A stretch of 64,000 nucleotides of DNA from Pithys albifrons albifrons. Taxonomy: Eukaryota; Chordata; Aves; Passeriformes; Thamnophilidae. The notes beneath the pieces are model-generated. The model saw only the letters and a list, made by a program, of their open reading frames with translations. It had not been told where the DNA came from and did no database searches. Location: the NCBI RefSeq assembly GCF_047495875.1, contig NC_092458.1, forward strand, positions 106,952,227 to 107,016,226, written 5' to 3'. The translations under genes were made by a program, and so were the position numbers. Shown piece after piece: positions 26,901 to 40,411 of this stretch. Within the stretch, counting starts at the first letter, position 1. The number at the start of each line of letters is the position of its first letter.

Positions 26901-29900
26901 CCCTTTATACCTGCTTTCATACCTGCTTTACAGAAAAATGTTGGGCTGATTAACACCATCATAGAGCACTTAATTTAGTGTCCAAAGCCACTGGGATAAG
27001 ACACTGAGTTGGACTTAATTAGATATTCTTTATTTTAAAAGGTAACTCCTAAACCCTGAATATAGACCTTATTAATATGTGTAGTACTTTGCTGAAAGCA
27101 TGGTGAGGTGTAAGAAGCTGCAAATTTGTCCAGTCCAAGGTCCACTGATGTATATGTACTATTCAAGCCACATGTCATGAGATCAGATTGCCTCCAAGGA
27201 TGGTTTAGGTCAGCCATGAATTTCTGGGCTTTCAGACACCGTCTCTGCTGGGGTGTTGCTACTGAGGTAATTTTAAATCCTGAATTAAACTGCCACTGCA
27301 GCAGCATAAGCATGAGAACTAAACCTTCACTGAGGGGACTCTTCTTTTTACACTGGGTAAAACGTACAGCTGAGTGACCCTCAAAACAAACATTTGTGAC
27401 AAAATTCAGTCAGTTGTGGCTGAGAAAGAGGAAGAGAACTACTGTGCATGTAGTGCCTCAAGAACACTCTTCACTCTTACTCCTTTGGAGTGGCACTGAG
27501 TTATGAACACTTGCTAGCTATAGTATATGACGTATATGTCGAAAATATGTATATGGAAATAAATACTAACAGCAAGATGTACAGTCTACACACCACACTC
27601 CACTGGGCGTTTCTCTGCTTAGGCTCATTAGGTACAAGAATTACCATACAGATATATTGGTCTGCCTAAGAAGCAAGCTAAAAGAGCTGTCTCAGAAGGA
27701 GGTGCTATGAAATATTTACATATATTAATTCTCTGAAGGCACTTATGGCATACATAGGTCTTAGAAAAGTTTTGTCGTAACACCCATTTTGTACAAGTTG
27801 GCCATCACTCTGCAACTTGAAAATCACTATCCTTTCCATCAGATTCTGTTCTTGCTCTTACTGTCAATGCAAAAGTCCAGTCTGAGGCATCCACAGTATT
27901 TAGCCTTTTATAAGACAGATCTCATCAAGAATTCAGTTCACCAAATCTTGACAAGAAGTTTTCTTTTCAAGTAGCAGAAGGACTATGTATATATATTTAA
28001 AGATAACATGGGAGGCTGTTGCCTTAGTAACAGGATCTTTCAGACATTGTATTTAGTATTTAGTATTTACTCAGCACTGGAAATGTACACTGTATTGAAA
28101 AGAAATGTAGTATTTTTATTAGTCTACCCCTGTGTATGCCCATCAGCAGCAAATTCACGCTGTGTAGTTTGACTTTCCATTTCTGAGTTATGTGAAACCT
28201 CTGAGAAGAGAGCATGCAGAAATGAAACCAGGGCACCTGGTGCAATGTATTTTTGTTACAAGTGTTTTGAGAGATAAAAAAAAACCTGTTGTGAGAGTTT
28301 AAAGCATGTACTAAAGATATTCCTTGTCTCTCAATAATATCCAGTAGCAGAAGACTATAAAAGCATTTCTATTCCAGGATTTCATATTCTACTGAAAAAA
28401 ATCTACAGAATAAAGTTATGAGAGAGGATATTTGTACTGTGCCAGTTTACACAACTGCATTAATGTGCAGTACAAATTAACAAGCACTGTTCAATATTGT
28501 TTTATTTCACATTTGGGGGTGGGGGTTAGGGAATGTATGTTTAAAGTGCTATTTCAAAGCCTGCTTCAGCCTGGGAGAAGTAAGGCAACAGTTAGAGCTG
28601 TGTCAATTAAAATGCAGGAGAAACTAAGAGAAATAGACCTATTTAATTTTGGGACAAGCCAGGATACCAAAAGGTCCATATCTCTTCTGCAAACATACCA
28701 TGGGATTTTTCATCCTCCCAGCAAGACACCAGGGCTGCCTTTAGATACTAAGCACAAACGCACCACCTCCAGCTGCCCAGTGCATCCTGTGGGCGAGCAG
28801 GGCTGCCTGGGGACAGAGTGCCACCTACCGCGACACCGAGTCCTTCCTCCGGGGCTGTGCAGAGCCTGGCACCACCTTGCTGTAAAACAACCCCCTTGGC
28901 TTTGATGAATTTTGTTTCAAGACCCAAGGACTGAAGCAGGCTCTTCCATTCGGCTGGCCAGAGCTGATGGGATCACAGCATGTACCAGTGGTGCAAGAAT
29001 ACGTGGCCCAGGGTCTTGCAGTCCCAAATGTGCAGGGCTGATGCTGGAGAAGGTTTAAGTGCATGAACTAACCCAGAGGTCTGTTCCTTAGACTGTGTAT
29101 TACCTCTGGCTCTTAAGGTAACCCGGATATTGCACCAACAAGAAATCCACTCCTGGGCTGCTCTCTCTCGTTATAATTTAAGACAGTGTAAAACACTTCT
29201 GTATTATGGCAGTTTAATATCTGATATTGCCTCTGGCACAGTGTTATATCATACCCTTACAGGATGATGAACTCCAGTCTAATGCAGCTTTTTCTTCTCT
29301 AACAACTGAGATCCTCTATCTGTTTTGCCATTCAGATGGAACAGAGCCTGCTGAGATAGACAAGCAGAATGTTATAGTCACATAGAATAACTTAAAAGTG
29401 ATTACAGACAGAACATTTATTCTATAATAAAAAAATAAAAGCTGGAAAATAGACATTCAAAATGCACAACAGTGGTGAGAGCAGGTTGAAACAAACAGTT
29501 CAGCTGCTTAAAGCACTATCCAACAAATGCATGCTTTTTCTTTCATCATGAATAGTTTTCTTCCCAATCCTGACTTTCTCAATTTTGTTTAGCAGTAAAT
29601 ATTCTTGCATAGATGTGTTTGCAATGGATTTTTTGGTTAACTGCTGAAAAGCAGCCCCGAAGACTATGTTCCCAGACACCATTACTGGACTGTGCATCCC
29701 CCCCAGAGGGACGCATGATTCACCGTGTTCCATGTGTAGGACTCTGCTGATGCTCCACAACCTGAAAAAGCCAGTGATGCCACACAGCATGAGTGCAAGG
29801 GAAGCTTCAAAGCACCCAGATGGATGGAGATCAGCAGCAGGAGGAGCAGACATGTGTATCTGTTTCCCAACAGTAATCACTTCCTCCAAGTCAATCCAAA

Positions 29901-32900
29901 TGTTTGTGTGTAACAAGAAAAATGCTTTCCCCCCTCCCTGCTATTTCCATTGCCGTTCTTCAGTATAGGACAGAGAAAGCTTCTCATTTATGTCAAAAGT
30001 GAAGGGAAAAGAACATAGATAATACACATTGCTTAAAAATGGCATAGAGATGGCAAGCTGATTTTCCTGTCAGGCCCTCTATGAATGATCTCATTATTGC
30101 AGACTGCAAACTAAACTGCATTTTTCTTAGGATTGCCTTTTACAGGAAGAGCTCTGCTACTGTTTATCACACCCTTGAGCTAAAATCTATCAATCTGCAC
30201 TAAAAAACCATAAAGATGAGTTCTGAGAACTGGGGAAGGTTAGTAAAGCTTTTTGTCTAATAAACATTAGGAAAAAAAAGGCTTTACTTGTCCTGGTCAG
30301 ATTTTAGGGCCATGCAATTCAAAACTAAAATATATAAAAGTCACATAGAAAGAGGGTTACCCAGAGAATTCTTACCTCCATACAGGAATCAGAAAGAAGA
30401 AACATAATATTAGTAAATAACTAGCCCTCAATAACTGCAGATAACCATCAACTCAGTGTTATTCTATAGGAAATCTAGTGCACAAAATCAAATTATCAGA
30501 GAGGTTTAACTACTTGGGTCCTTGGAACTCTCCGGACATCCTATATTTTCCACATATTGAGCCAGAATGTGTAATCCAGCTTCAAAAATGTCATGTTAGT
30601 AACTGTGTCCATACATAGGATGATACACAACTATTATTTTGCTTTAAATGAATGTAATAGCAACACAGATTCAGACACAGATCCTTAAATATGGATTATT
30701 CATTAACACCAAAATTGCAAAAGCTTTCTTTGAAATTTTTGTTTTATTTTGCTGATGTGCACACTGCAGGTTTTTTAGATGCGTGGGAGTTGCCTAACTA
30801 TATTCTTTAAGAGTGGCACATCAATATGTAATATATATCTATCCCACAGTTCTTCTGTCATACCCAGCTGCTTCTGAAGCGAAAGCATGGAAGATGGTTA
30901 CTGCAGTAAATGTCAGACAGAGGACAAGTAGTATGTTTTATTGTGCCTCGGATCCTTCTCAGCAAAGTGAGGGTTAAGTATTGATGTTGCATATGAACCA
31001 GATCTACATCTCCTTGTGAGAGAGGGGACAGCTACAGTGACAGTAAACAGGTATGAACTGAAAAAAAGGAGTAAGTTTGCTGTTCCAGCAGCTGAAGCTG
31101 TCAAGGTCCTTAGGAAAGGGGAAATCTGAGAGAATCGACATCTGTCAGCTCTGCTCACTTTGGGCCTGACTGACAGCAAGAAAAGAGCCATTATACTGAG
31201 ATGGGAAACATTTGGGGCTTCTCCAGAACATATGAAGAGATGCATTCTCTGCCCCAAGAATTCAGCAGAAATTAATATCCTTCTACTACATCTTTCTGAG
31301 ATTGTGAGATCCCTCCTTCACACTGCTGTTTAATTGCAATTATGGGCACTGTGGGAGCACCTCAGCATGTTGACAGCCCCAGCGCCCTTTGTGCCATGTG
31401 CTGCATACAGGAAAAAACCCACAAACCAGTTCTGCCCAAAGAGACTGTTTGCACACAGCCAGAAATGTTTCGTAGAACACAGCGTAAACATACTGTTGCA
31501 TTTTTATCAGTATTTTGTATTTGGTAAAAATATTCTGAAGCTTAAGGGCTCAGTGCCCACAAATATGCTGGCACGCAGATTTCACATATCTTGTAAAGTC
31601 TACGACTGTGCCGGGGTGTGCATAAGCAATAGCTGATTTTTCAAGCACTTGCATATCTGAGCAGCAGGACTGAGCCAAAAGCATGGCAATGAATTATTTG
31701 CTGCATGATACAGTCCAGCAGACCTACACACAGCGCAATCATTCAAGAAAGAGAGACAAAGCTGGCATGGGACTTTTATTTTATTGTGATTGTACAGAAA
31801 GACTAATTTCTGCTTCTGTGGATGGATCACTTTCCCTAGCAGTGCACACTTCTTCTGGAATGGCTCTAACTTTACAGTATCTGCTTGCAACAAACTTCTC
31901 TCCAGGCTAAACAGACACTTGCTACTCACACGACAGTGCACGGCTGAGTGATGCTGAGAAAAGAAGACATTCTGTGGCTAACATCTTTGCTTGTCTTGTA
32001 AGAGTAATCTGACTAATGTCGGAATGATTCCATCAATATTGTCAGAAATAGGTTTAAGAGCCCTCCAGGTACGTTGCAAGCCTTGGCACAGGCAACGACT
32101 AATGCGAAGTGGATGCCAATTGACCAGAGGTTCTGGGACGGTACAAAGCAACACTAAGGACCTTGACTTGGGCTGATGACATAGTTTTCTTCTTCTATGT
32201 TCTCAACATTTCTTTCCCTATTTCAGATGGACTAGAGTATGAAAGAAGCATAGTGGGATATGCTGTCAAGTGCTATTGGTTTCACAAATTGCACTCAGAA
32301 ATGAAACCTGAGTTTGTATAATGCTGGATGAGCTTGCTCATATCTTAGTTGTATTTGAACTACATATCCATTGGATGTTTATACAATAATGGCAACTCTG
32401 GTTTCTGCAGGACAGATATGTACTCTAAAGATCATTGGGAAATGTCACTATCACTTTGCCCAAAGAGCAATTATAAATGAGGGCACTTCTATCCCATCAG
32501 ATCTTTGCTGATCCTCCTTAATAGAGATTTCTTACCTTAAAATAATGGAGGAAGGCTGATGTTGTTGTGAGTGCTCTGGAACGGTGCTTGAGAAATCTTG
32601 CTTCAAACTGTACTGGCCCTCCAGGCTTGTTATCTAGTCTTGATTCACTGACCTTCTGTGTTCCTCTGCTTCAGACTGTGGAAAGAGGAATGTATGCTCT
32701 AAACTACTATTTCTCCTTTATACTTGGATTAGAAATAATTTGGGTCAGCGACTAGATTTTCTAGGAAAATAAGCATAGCATAGTTGCTCCTGGAGTACCC
32801 TAACACTACTTTGAAGTGGTAACTGAAACAGATCTTCTGTGCCATTCAAAAGACTCATTGTAAAGGTCCAAAAGTTCTTATCCACTGCACAAACCCACTG

Positions 32901-35900
32901 AAATACTGGAGGTGATACCTTCATGAAAAGTACAAATGTGAAATAGATACTCTGATAGTTCATCCTCAGTATTCCACAAAAAAAAAAAAAAGAAAAAGAA
33001 AAATTAAACCAAAAAACCCAAGACTTTTCTCTATCCACACATAATGCAAAACCTCTTCTTGTTTGCCTGGGGAGCTCACTGCTAAGGAAGCCACATTTGA
33101 GTTCTTCTGTTTATCCTTTTGTTGTCATTTATAATAGACAAAATTGACAAGCCTGACTGACATCTGTATGGATTTCATATGCACAGCAACAATGTGAATG
33201 AGAAAATGGCCTCTTGAGAGATTGCTGGGACTCTTGTTTATTATCATTATCACTGTCATGATTTGTGCAGATGATGAGACTCCCATCCATACCATCCTCC
33301 CTGTGCTATAACTTACACTCTGCAGCACCTTGTACAATGAAGTTCTGCAAACAGTCCTGCGAGCAATCAGTTTTCCTGTCACCCCCTGTGGGACCCTTCT
33401 CCCTGCCTCCACACAGGACACCCAAGCTGAGCAGAAGGTGGATGATGTATTCCAGACATCAGCACAAATCCAAGCCAAGCCACGATTCAGCCCCACTAAC
33501 CCAGGTTGTCGTGACTGGGGAGAATTCAGCCAATCTCACAGCTGCCATTTGGCCTTGCAACATCTTCCCACCTCACTATTGTGAAGCAGGAAGAGTAACT
33601 CTCAATTGCCAGACTAGTAAGAGCCAAAATGCTTTGTCTCTTCAATAAAAAGTCTGTCGGGTTTTTTAAAAATTTTTATTATTATTCATACTACAGAAAT
33701 CTGTATCAGCATTCAAACAGACTGAAATTCAAGTAGAGAAGTGGCAGAGACACCTGTGAAAATCTCATTTCTCTTCCAGACTGGACATCTATTGGGTTAC
33801 ATTATATTGGTATTGCTGCAACTGTATTCATGAAAGAGGAAATAATAATTTGTTAACCTCAAAATTATTTCATGAGGGTTCAGTCAAATGGATATGTTAA
33901 AGCAATTAAATAAACTGTAATGAAAAATGAGGCACCATTTTCATGACTTACGCCTTTACAAGACTTTGGATAACTATTGCAAAAGGTTAATATGCTTTAT
34001 ATGAATCTGCAGGTATCTGTCATACACTTAACACGCTCTGGGGAAGCATTGCTGCATAGCAGAGACATCTGCTGGGCGCTCCTCGCACTCCTCTCACGCC
34101 TCCTGGTTCAGCTCTCTGGGGCTGCGGATCCTGGGAGCAGCCTCGAGCTGCTCCTGCTGCCTCCGGCTCGGGAGTGGGTCTCTGGCTAATGAAGAATTCA
34201 GCACACATCTGCCTGGGAATGGCCAGTCAGCCACTCAACGGGAGCCAAAAATCTTTAGGCTATATGCTGGAATTTAAATGGAAACTTTTGCATCTAAATT
34301 GAAGGTTATACTCCTCTTCCAGCTGTCTGACATTGAACTGTCAGAGGAAGGCTGGGCACGGGTGAAATCCTTCCCTTCCCAACCAGGGGAAGATCAATGT
34401 TTTAATTAGGGAAAAGAACTATCAGTGGCCTCTGTAATTTTGACAATGCGATTGCACTAAGGCTAAGAACCTCTTATTACCTAAGCTAAAAACTGAAAAT
34501 GAGGTTTCAGGTTTAGTCATCTCATAAATTCTTAGCACCAATCACCTCCTTTCTCAGACAGACCTTGACTCCACTCTCCACCTACAAAGTGGATCCAAAT
34601 CCCTCTCTCCCTTCCTCCTTCACAGTGAGAAAGCACAGTTTGATCATACTGCGTTGCTGGGATCACACTGTGCTTTGACCATATCCCAGAACCCTGTGTT
34701 TCAGTTTTAGACACTGGCTTTAAGATGATTGAGGCAGTGCAGAAAGCACTTACTGAGTAAACCACAGAAAGAGGAAGTCCAGTTTTGTACAACAGCAGGA
34801 AAGAGATGTTTTGCAAACTCAATTCCCTTTTCTCCAAGTGTGAGGCTATAGCTGACGCAAAGCATCCTAGAAATGAAAACAAGCTGTACTTGATTCCACA
34901 CACACTGAATGCTTGAACTATGTTTAGCACATCACAGGTCTATGGTTTGAGCAATACTCCCCAGTGTAGTAGGATTTTTCCTGCAGACACCAGTTCACAT
35001 CTGATGGGAGACTGTTTTAAAACCAGCCTCTGCTCTTACATTGTAGGAACAACTCTCTCCCTGAAGCTACTTGCAGACAAAAACATGTTTACCTCCACCT
35101 ATCAAAGCACCAGGGGAAACGAACAGCCCCTTGAAGGAAATTAATCCCTGAAAACCGTTTGAAATGTTATAAACAGTTTACCACCAGAGTGAACAGATGC
35201 ACGAAGGAGGATAAACAAGCATTTGGCCAAGACCCTCGGAAGGAATCAGCTGCACACCCCCGTTGCTCCAGCCAGTGGCAGGCGAGGGCTGAGGGCCTGG
35301 TGGGTGGTGGCCAAGGGCCAGTTGATGTGGCACAGCTGGCACAGCCCAGGTATCCAGGCCAGCAGACAGCAGAGGCTGTGCAGGACCAGCAGCCCATGCC
35401 ACTGCTGCACCTTGCTCGCCCTCACTCTGCTGCATCCAGGGAAGCTTCATCACAGGGATGGGCTTTTCCAGAGAAGTTGCTGAACTTGCATTGCCCACCC
35501 TCAGGCAAAGACACTCAATATGGCTGTGTGTGCCTTGCCTGCTGATACAGGGAAGTAGAGAGAGCACACTATTTCAGGAAAAAAAGACCAGCCTTCCGGT
35601 GTCTGTCCCTAACCACGTTTCTGTTTCCCCATGAGGCACTCTGTGGGGCAGGGGATACCCATACTTTCCCCTCACAGTCAAATAAGCCTCTCTGTCTATT
35701 GACCAATGAATACTCTATGTAAAATCAATACATTTTCTCCAGAAACACTGAATGGTCCTTTCTGCTCCTGAACAACCCACTCCTGGGTGTAGCATTCCCT
35801 CAAATAACAGAGGAAAATGGAAACAGGTCTTGCTCTCTTGAACGAGAGCTCTCTGAGGGCAGGTGAAAGAAGCTGATACAGAGGACACTGCAGCAATGCC

Positions 35901-37469
35901 CAGAAACACAAGGTCAAGCTCAGTAGGATTAGTTCTGCCAGTTGTGCAGATGCAAGAGAAGTCTGGCATCTCTCTGCAGAGTCTAGGAGTATCCAGGAGC
36001 AGGTCCTAACAGGTCATGGACAAGATTTTGGGAAAAAAAAATAGGCACTTGTGGACTTCATCTAAGCACAGGTACTGAAGACCAAATGGTGCCTCCAAGG
36101 GACTACAGAGTAAGTATGGTGGATTGAGCCTTCAAACTACACAAAACCTCAAGACAAATACAGGGAAGTCAGTGGCTTCTGAAGTAGATTCTGGCGTGAA
36201 ACACTTTCGCTGCAGGGCAGAAAGCCTGCCGAGATGCTCTCCTTGATTTGACTCCCAGGCAGGTGGTCTGTGCTGCATAATCCTGCAGGGAGGAGTCAGG
36301 CCTCCAGGGAGTCAGTCAGGTGGGGAGGCCTTGACTGATACACTAAATTCATTAAGCAGCTTTGCTTTGGAGAAAATAGAATAGAAATGATATAGGAAAG
36401 GGCATTTGAGTTCTGTACTCCAGTTGGTATCAAGTGATCCCAAGGTCTTTCAGAGTTTTAACCTCAAGGCCAAAAACAAAGCCTGGCCTAAGCTTTAGAA
36501 AAGGAATAAATCTCTGAAATGAGGTTTGTATTCATAATTTTTAAAAAATATTTCTATGTATCCACACTGTGCAGCATGGTATTTCAGATAGCCCCTATGT
36601 ATCAAAAAATGTTGCCAATAAACATCAAAATTATGAGCAAAATCCGTTTGACTGTATGCCCTGCTTATATTAAACATTTTTTTTTATTGCTCACCATTCA
36701 CAGAGAATTGCATAAAACAAAAAGTGCCTGCTCATGAGTTATATGGGTAAAGAAATACTGTAAGCAATGATTAAAAGTTTCCCCCCATTTAAGAATGAGC
36801 ACAATTACAATGGTCCCACTTCAAGAAACATGATTAAAGTATCCAACTCTTACATATAGAAAAGAAATTAGTTACTTAAGTAATTAGAAAACAGTCAGAT
36901 TATGTCATTAAGGAGGCTGAATGGCTTAACCTTCTCTGCCCTTACCAAGGAGTTTCCACCTTCACGTGCTGAGAATGAAGCACATCACTATAACTATGTT
37001 AACCATAAGTGGAAGATGCATATATTTTATATTATTAAATTAAAGTACTGTCTGTTTTTTTGTATATAGAAGAAGCTTTTAAGAAGCAAGCTCCTGGGAA
37101 TAAATTTTAGGTTATGTGTATTTCCATCACTTAGGAGAAACAGGTGCTATGGAGGTAACAGCAATAGAACTGTCTAACTTTTCTTCCACTATGCTATTTG
37201 CTAACAGCTATTCATTTATTAATATTTTCTAATAAAAAGCATCTAACTTAAACTGCCTTAAGGAAACAATTAATTTCTGCCTGAAACAGAAACCTGACCT
37301 GGAAGAGCCTGAAAATCCATTATTGCTTATGAGAGCAGAGCATAGGAGGGAGACAGCTGACAAGAAGCAAACCTACATTGTACTTGACATTGTATTTCTT
37401 GGAGTGATTACCACTTCTGCTCCTCCAGGATGCACAGGGGCGGGTTTGACCTGCAGTCTCTTTACTTAC
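23906..37469. other. intergenic, no gene seen
   Basis: This is 13.5 kb of mostly AT-rich spacer. Frames up to about 157 codons occur (for example near 28432-28905) but lack domain resemblance, splice context or strand-specific coding bias. Short G+C-rich stretches lie at about 28740-28880, 34050-34180 and 35240-35480. A G-run cluster (GGGGGTGGGGG then TTAGGG) lies at about 28515-28531. I did not recognise any RNA gene. Confidence 0.5.
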
Positions 37470-38330
37470 CTAAATGTCAGGTGGGCAAGAAGGTGATCTG
37501 CAGAGGGATCTGGATAGACTTGAGAGATGGGCTGATTCCAATGGGATGAAGTTCAATAAGGCCAAGTGCCGGGTCCTGCACTTTGGCCACAACAACCCCA
37601 TGCAGTGCTACAGGCTGGGCACAGAGTGGCTGGAGAGCAGCCAGGCGGAAAGGGACCTTGGGGTACTAATTGACAGGAAGCTCAACATGAGCCAACAGTG
37701 TGCCCAGGTGGCCAACAAGGCCAATGGGATCCTGTCCTGGATCAAAAATAGCATGGCCAGCAGGACCAGGGAAGTGATCCTTCCTGTGTGCTCTGCATTG
37801 GTGAGGCCACACCTTGAGTACTGTGTTCAGTTCTGGGACCCTCATTTCAGAAAGGATATTGAGGTGCTGGAGCGAGTCCAGAGAAGAGCAACAAGGCTGG
37901 TGAAGGGACTGGAGCACAAGCCCTATGGGGAGAGGCTGAGGGAGCTGGGGTTGTTTAGCCCGGAGAAGAGGAGGCTCAGATGTGACCTCATCACTGTCTA
38001 TAACTAACTGAAGGGAAGTTCCAGCCAGGTGGGGGTTGGTCTCTTCTCCTGGGCACTCAGCAAAGGACAAGGGGGCACGGGCTCAAGCTCTGCCAGGGGA
38101 AATTTAAGTTGGAGATCAGAAAAAAATTCTTTCCAGAGAGAGTAATCAGGCATTGGAATGGGCTGCCCAGAGAGGTGGTGAATTCACCATCCCCAGAGAT
38201 TTTTAAATGCACATTGGCCGTGGCGCTAAGTGCCATGATCTAGTAAATGGACTGGAGTTGGACCAAGGGTTGGACTCGATGATCTTGGAGGTCTTTTCCA
38301 ACCCAATCGATTCTATGATTCTATGAATCT
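37470..38330 (+). mobile_element. CR1 LINE, 5'-truncated, relatively young copy
   Basis: The C-terminal part of CR1 ORF2 (reverse-transcriptase thumb and beyond) is open for 177 codons. It contains [43 protein letters not shown] and [17 protein letters not shown]. The frame stops at 38005-38007 (TAA replacing a tyrosine codon in YNYLKGSS) and the rest is shifted. The copy ends in AATCGATTCTATGATTCTATGAA, the usual CR1 octamer tail. The encoded part served LINE reverse transcription; this copy is truncated and inactive. Confidence 0.93.
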
Positions 38331-38448
38331 CCCCTCACCATGGACACGAAGAGGTAAAAACTGCCATGGCTGTCTCACTGTTGACCCATTGCATGTGTTC
38401 TAATTAGCACAGGAAATGAGAGAATCATTTAACCAATAGGAGGTAGAA

Positions 38449-38980
38449 TGCAACAGTTGAGTGGCTTTCCAGGTCCAGGGCTTAGCCCGTTACCTAGAGG
38501 GGTGTGCTCGCCCCACTGCCCCCAACTACGTGGTCCCCAGGGAGCCTGCAAGGACCACACAGAGACCACAGGAGAGGGACGAGAGAGTTTATTCCTACAG
38601 GGTCAGGTTTTATATGGACTTTGGAGGGATCCAAAATCTACCAAAGGGAAACAAAGGGGGCTTGGCTGTATGCCAGTAGAGATCATGGGTTTACACCCAA
38701 AAGAAAGGGGGTAGATAACATCCATTTTGCAACTTCTTTCTAGACCCCTGGATAACAGCTGTCTCAAGGGATCTTGGGAAGGAAAAGCAGTGACTTTGCA
38801 AAAAAGACAATAGAAACCATTTTGTACATTTAAACAACATTAAAACCCTCAGTTCTTAAGGCATTAGAATCAGTTTCTTCATTTTCTTCACAAGTCCACC
38901 TCTGACAGGACTTTTTCCATTCCAGATATTATAAGTTGATTCCTACAGATTCCATATTGCAAGTTGATTCCTACAGTAAA
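38449..38980 (-). mobile_element. endogenous retrovirus LTR-like element (ends approximate)
   Basis: Read on the minus strand, the segment has CCATATAAAACC (TATA-like) followed after about 20 bases by GGAATAAACTCTCTCG (polyadenylation signal). It then ends in a U5-like part near 38449 (...ACTGTTGCA). A candidate start TGTCAGAGGTGG lies at 38907. Two near-identical 16-bp units (AAGTTGATTCCTACAG) at about 38934-38977 resemble U3 enhancer repeats, so the true start may be further right. No internal viral genes are attached. Confidence 0.5.
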
Positions 38981-40046
38981 ATACTACTTTATAAGAGAAC
39001 TAGGTAACTTGTAGCAAATGAACTGTGATTTCTTTGTTTGCTAAAATGTAAAGTTTTGAGAATCAGTATGCTTGATATGTGGAAAACTTCCACCTTGACC
39101 CCTGTGCAGAGTACAGAATGTCTCCTTTCTAAACCTGACTCTTGTCTGCATTTAGAGAGTCCCTAAATTGGCAGCAGGACTAGATGAAACACAAGGGCTC
39201 TGCCACAGCTTAAGGTGTTGGATCAAAACCCCTTCTCAGGTCCCAGAACAGGCACTGGGAGTAAAGGTCAGGTCCTTGAGCAGGGTTTTCCTTGTCCACA
39301 GACACAGCATCTGGTGCTTCTCCACATTACCCCCAGTGTCTGTACCTGAACTGACAGGGCAGATCCCAACCTGCCTCAGCTCTGAAATAGAAATGCCAGT
39401 ATGGGATGATGACTGGGGCTAAAAAGATAATGGTGTGGAAATCACAGAGGAAAATAAGTTTGCTACTCTCTGGATGGAGCACAGCCAGAAAACTCAATCT
39501 CCCGCACACAGCGCTGTCCAAGGGGGACTGAATGGAGGTGGAGCAGAGCAGAGACACCATGGCCAGGCTCTGTCCAAACCCTTGAAAAGAAGGGAACTTT
39601 CTAGCAGATAAACTGCACAGCAGCTGAAACCCAGGGTAAATACAGGAAGATGTTCTGCTGTTGAATCAGCAACTGCAGCGAAATCCCTCGTTTTCATTTA
39701 ACCAACTGAGCTAATCCCTCTCCTTGGCCTGAGGAATGTCCCCATCCTGAGGGTATCCCAGGCACTGTACCGAGATATCCACCTCTGAAGTACAACACCC
39801 CTCAGAGTGGGATGCATGGCTAAAGGTACTTGAGCTCCACCTAAACGTAAAGAATTTGTATAAAAGTAAGCTAAGAATGGGGAGAAGTGAGGGAAGCCCC
39901 AACATATCTCATGGGACCAGTCAATGGCCTGAACTCTCTGCTCCCTCATAGGGACACTGGATGGGAAGGAACCATGTCCACTGAATGGCTACGTTGGGCA
40001 AATTTCTGTCTGGGATTAAGAGTTTGTCTGTGTATTGCTCTGAGTT
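38981..40046. other. intergenic, no gene seen
   Basis: This is a spacer between the LTR-like element and the composite retroelement. I recognise nothing in it. Confidence 0.5.
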
Positions 40047-40060
40047 AGTACATTGCTTTG
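40047..40060 (+). repeat. left 14-bp target-site duplication
   Basis: AGTACATTGCTTTG here is repeated exactly at 41439-41452. The pair brackets the composite element, showing that the 1.38 kb between them entered as one insertion. Confidence 0.85.
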
Positions 40061-40094
40061 GGGGGTGGTCCTTGGGGGATGGTCCTTGGGGGGT

Positions 40095-40167
40095 GGTCCT
40101 GTGGCATAATGAAGAGCACTCTGAACTCTGAATCCCAAGGTCCTGAGTTCAAGTCTCAGTGGGACCA
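40095..40167 (+). repeat. tRNA-Gln(CUG)-derived module
   Basis: The 73 bases begin GGTCCTG and end GGGACCA. The acceptor stem pairs over 7 bp with two G-U wobbles. The TAATGAAGAGCA D-arm, the ACTCTGAATC anticodon loop (CTG) and the intact T-arm (CTGAG/TTCAAGT/CTCAG) match the vertebrate tRNA-Gln pattern. The anticodon stem is broken by CC insertion or mutation, so it is not a functional tRNA gene. The internal A and B boxes could have served as a pol III promoter for the element. Confidence 0.75.
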
Positions 40168-40183
40168 TCCCCTGGCAGTAAAT

Positions 40184-40260
40184 GCCTCCCTCGCATCTGA
40201 TCCCGTCAGATCTCGGATGCTCAGCAGGGTCAGCCCTGGTTACTACCGGATGCTGTGACA
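40184..40260 (+). repeat. 5S rRNA-derived module
   Basis: The run CTGATCCCGTCAGATCTCGG, ATGCTCAGCAGGGTCAG and CCTGGTTACTACC follows vertebrate 5S rRNA from about nucleotide 25 to 85. It then jumps to a CCGGATGCTGT close to the 5S 3' end, implying an internal loss of about 30 nt. It directly follows the tRNA-like module, giving a tRNA-5S dimer head. It is too changed to be a functional 5S gene. Confidence 0.75.
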
Positions 40261-40284
40261 GTTCTGAGGACTTCACTCTCACTG

Positions 40285-40402
40285 TCCAAGCTCGCTTGGC
40301 CATGGCAAATGGACCTTAGGACTTAAACGGTGGGGCCAGTTCTGTGCATGCTGTGCCTCACCTAAAAAATCCACTGTGCAGGCTGGAAGGGCACACCCAC
40401 GT
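40285..40402 (+). repeat. inverted repeat arm 1 of composite element
   Basis: This arm matches the reverse complement of 41011-41133 with scattered mismatches. The best blocks are GTGGGGCCAGTTCTGTGCA and GCTGTGCCTCACCTAAAAAA. Weaker similarity seems to continue left to about 40260. The two arms flank the LINE ORF piece. Confidence 0.85.
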
Positions 40403-40411
40403 GGAGAGAGT

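Noticed and set aside
28432..28905. 157-codon plus-strand frame
   Set aside because: No recognisable domain; composition changes midway, and the frame starts in AT-rich sequence without promoter or acceptor.
33125..33648. Pair of opposite 123- and 127-codon frames
   Set aside because: Mirror frames on both strands without motifs; nothing links them to a gene.
37474..38007. 177-codon frame with good coding appearance
   Set aside because: It is CR1 ORF2 C-terminus ([13 protein letters not shown] region), not a host gene. The same sequence recurs at 43, 52 and 64 kb.
40095..40167. Functional tRNA-Gln gene
   Set aside because: The anticodon stem does not pair, there is no T-run terminator directly after it, and the sequence is embedded in a retroelement with a TSD.
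40184..40260. Functional 5S rRNA gene
   Set aside because: It lacks the 5' part and about 30 internal nucleotides and follows a tRNA-like module, so it is a SINE-type derivative.
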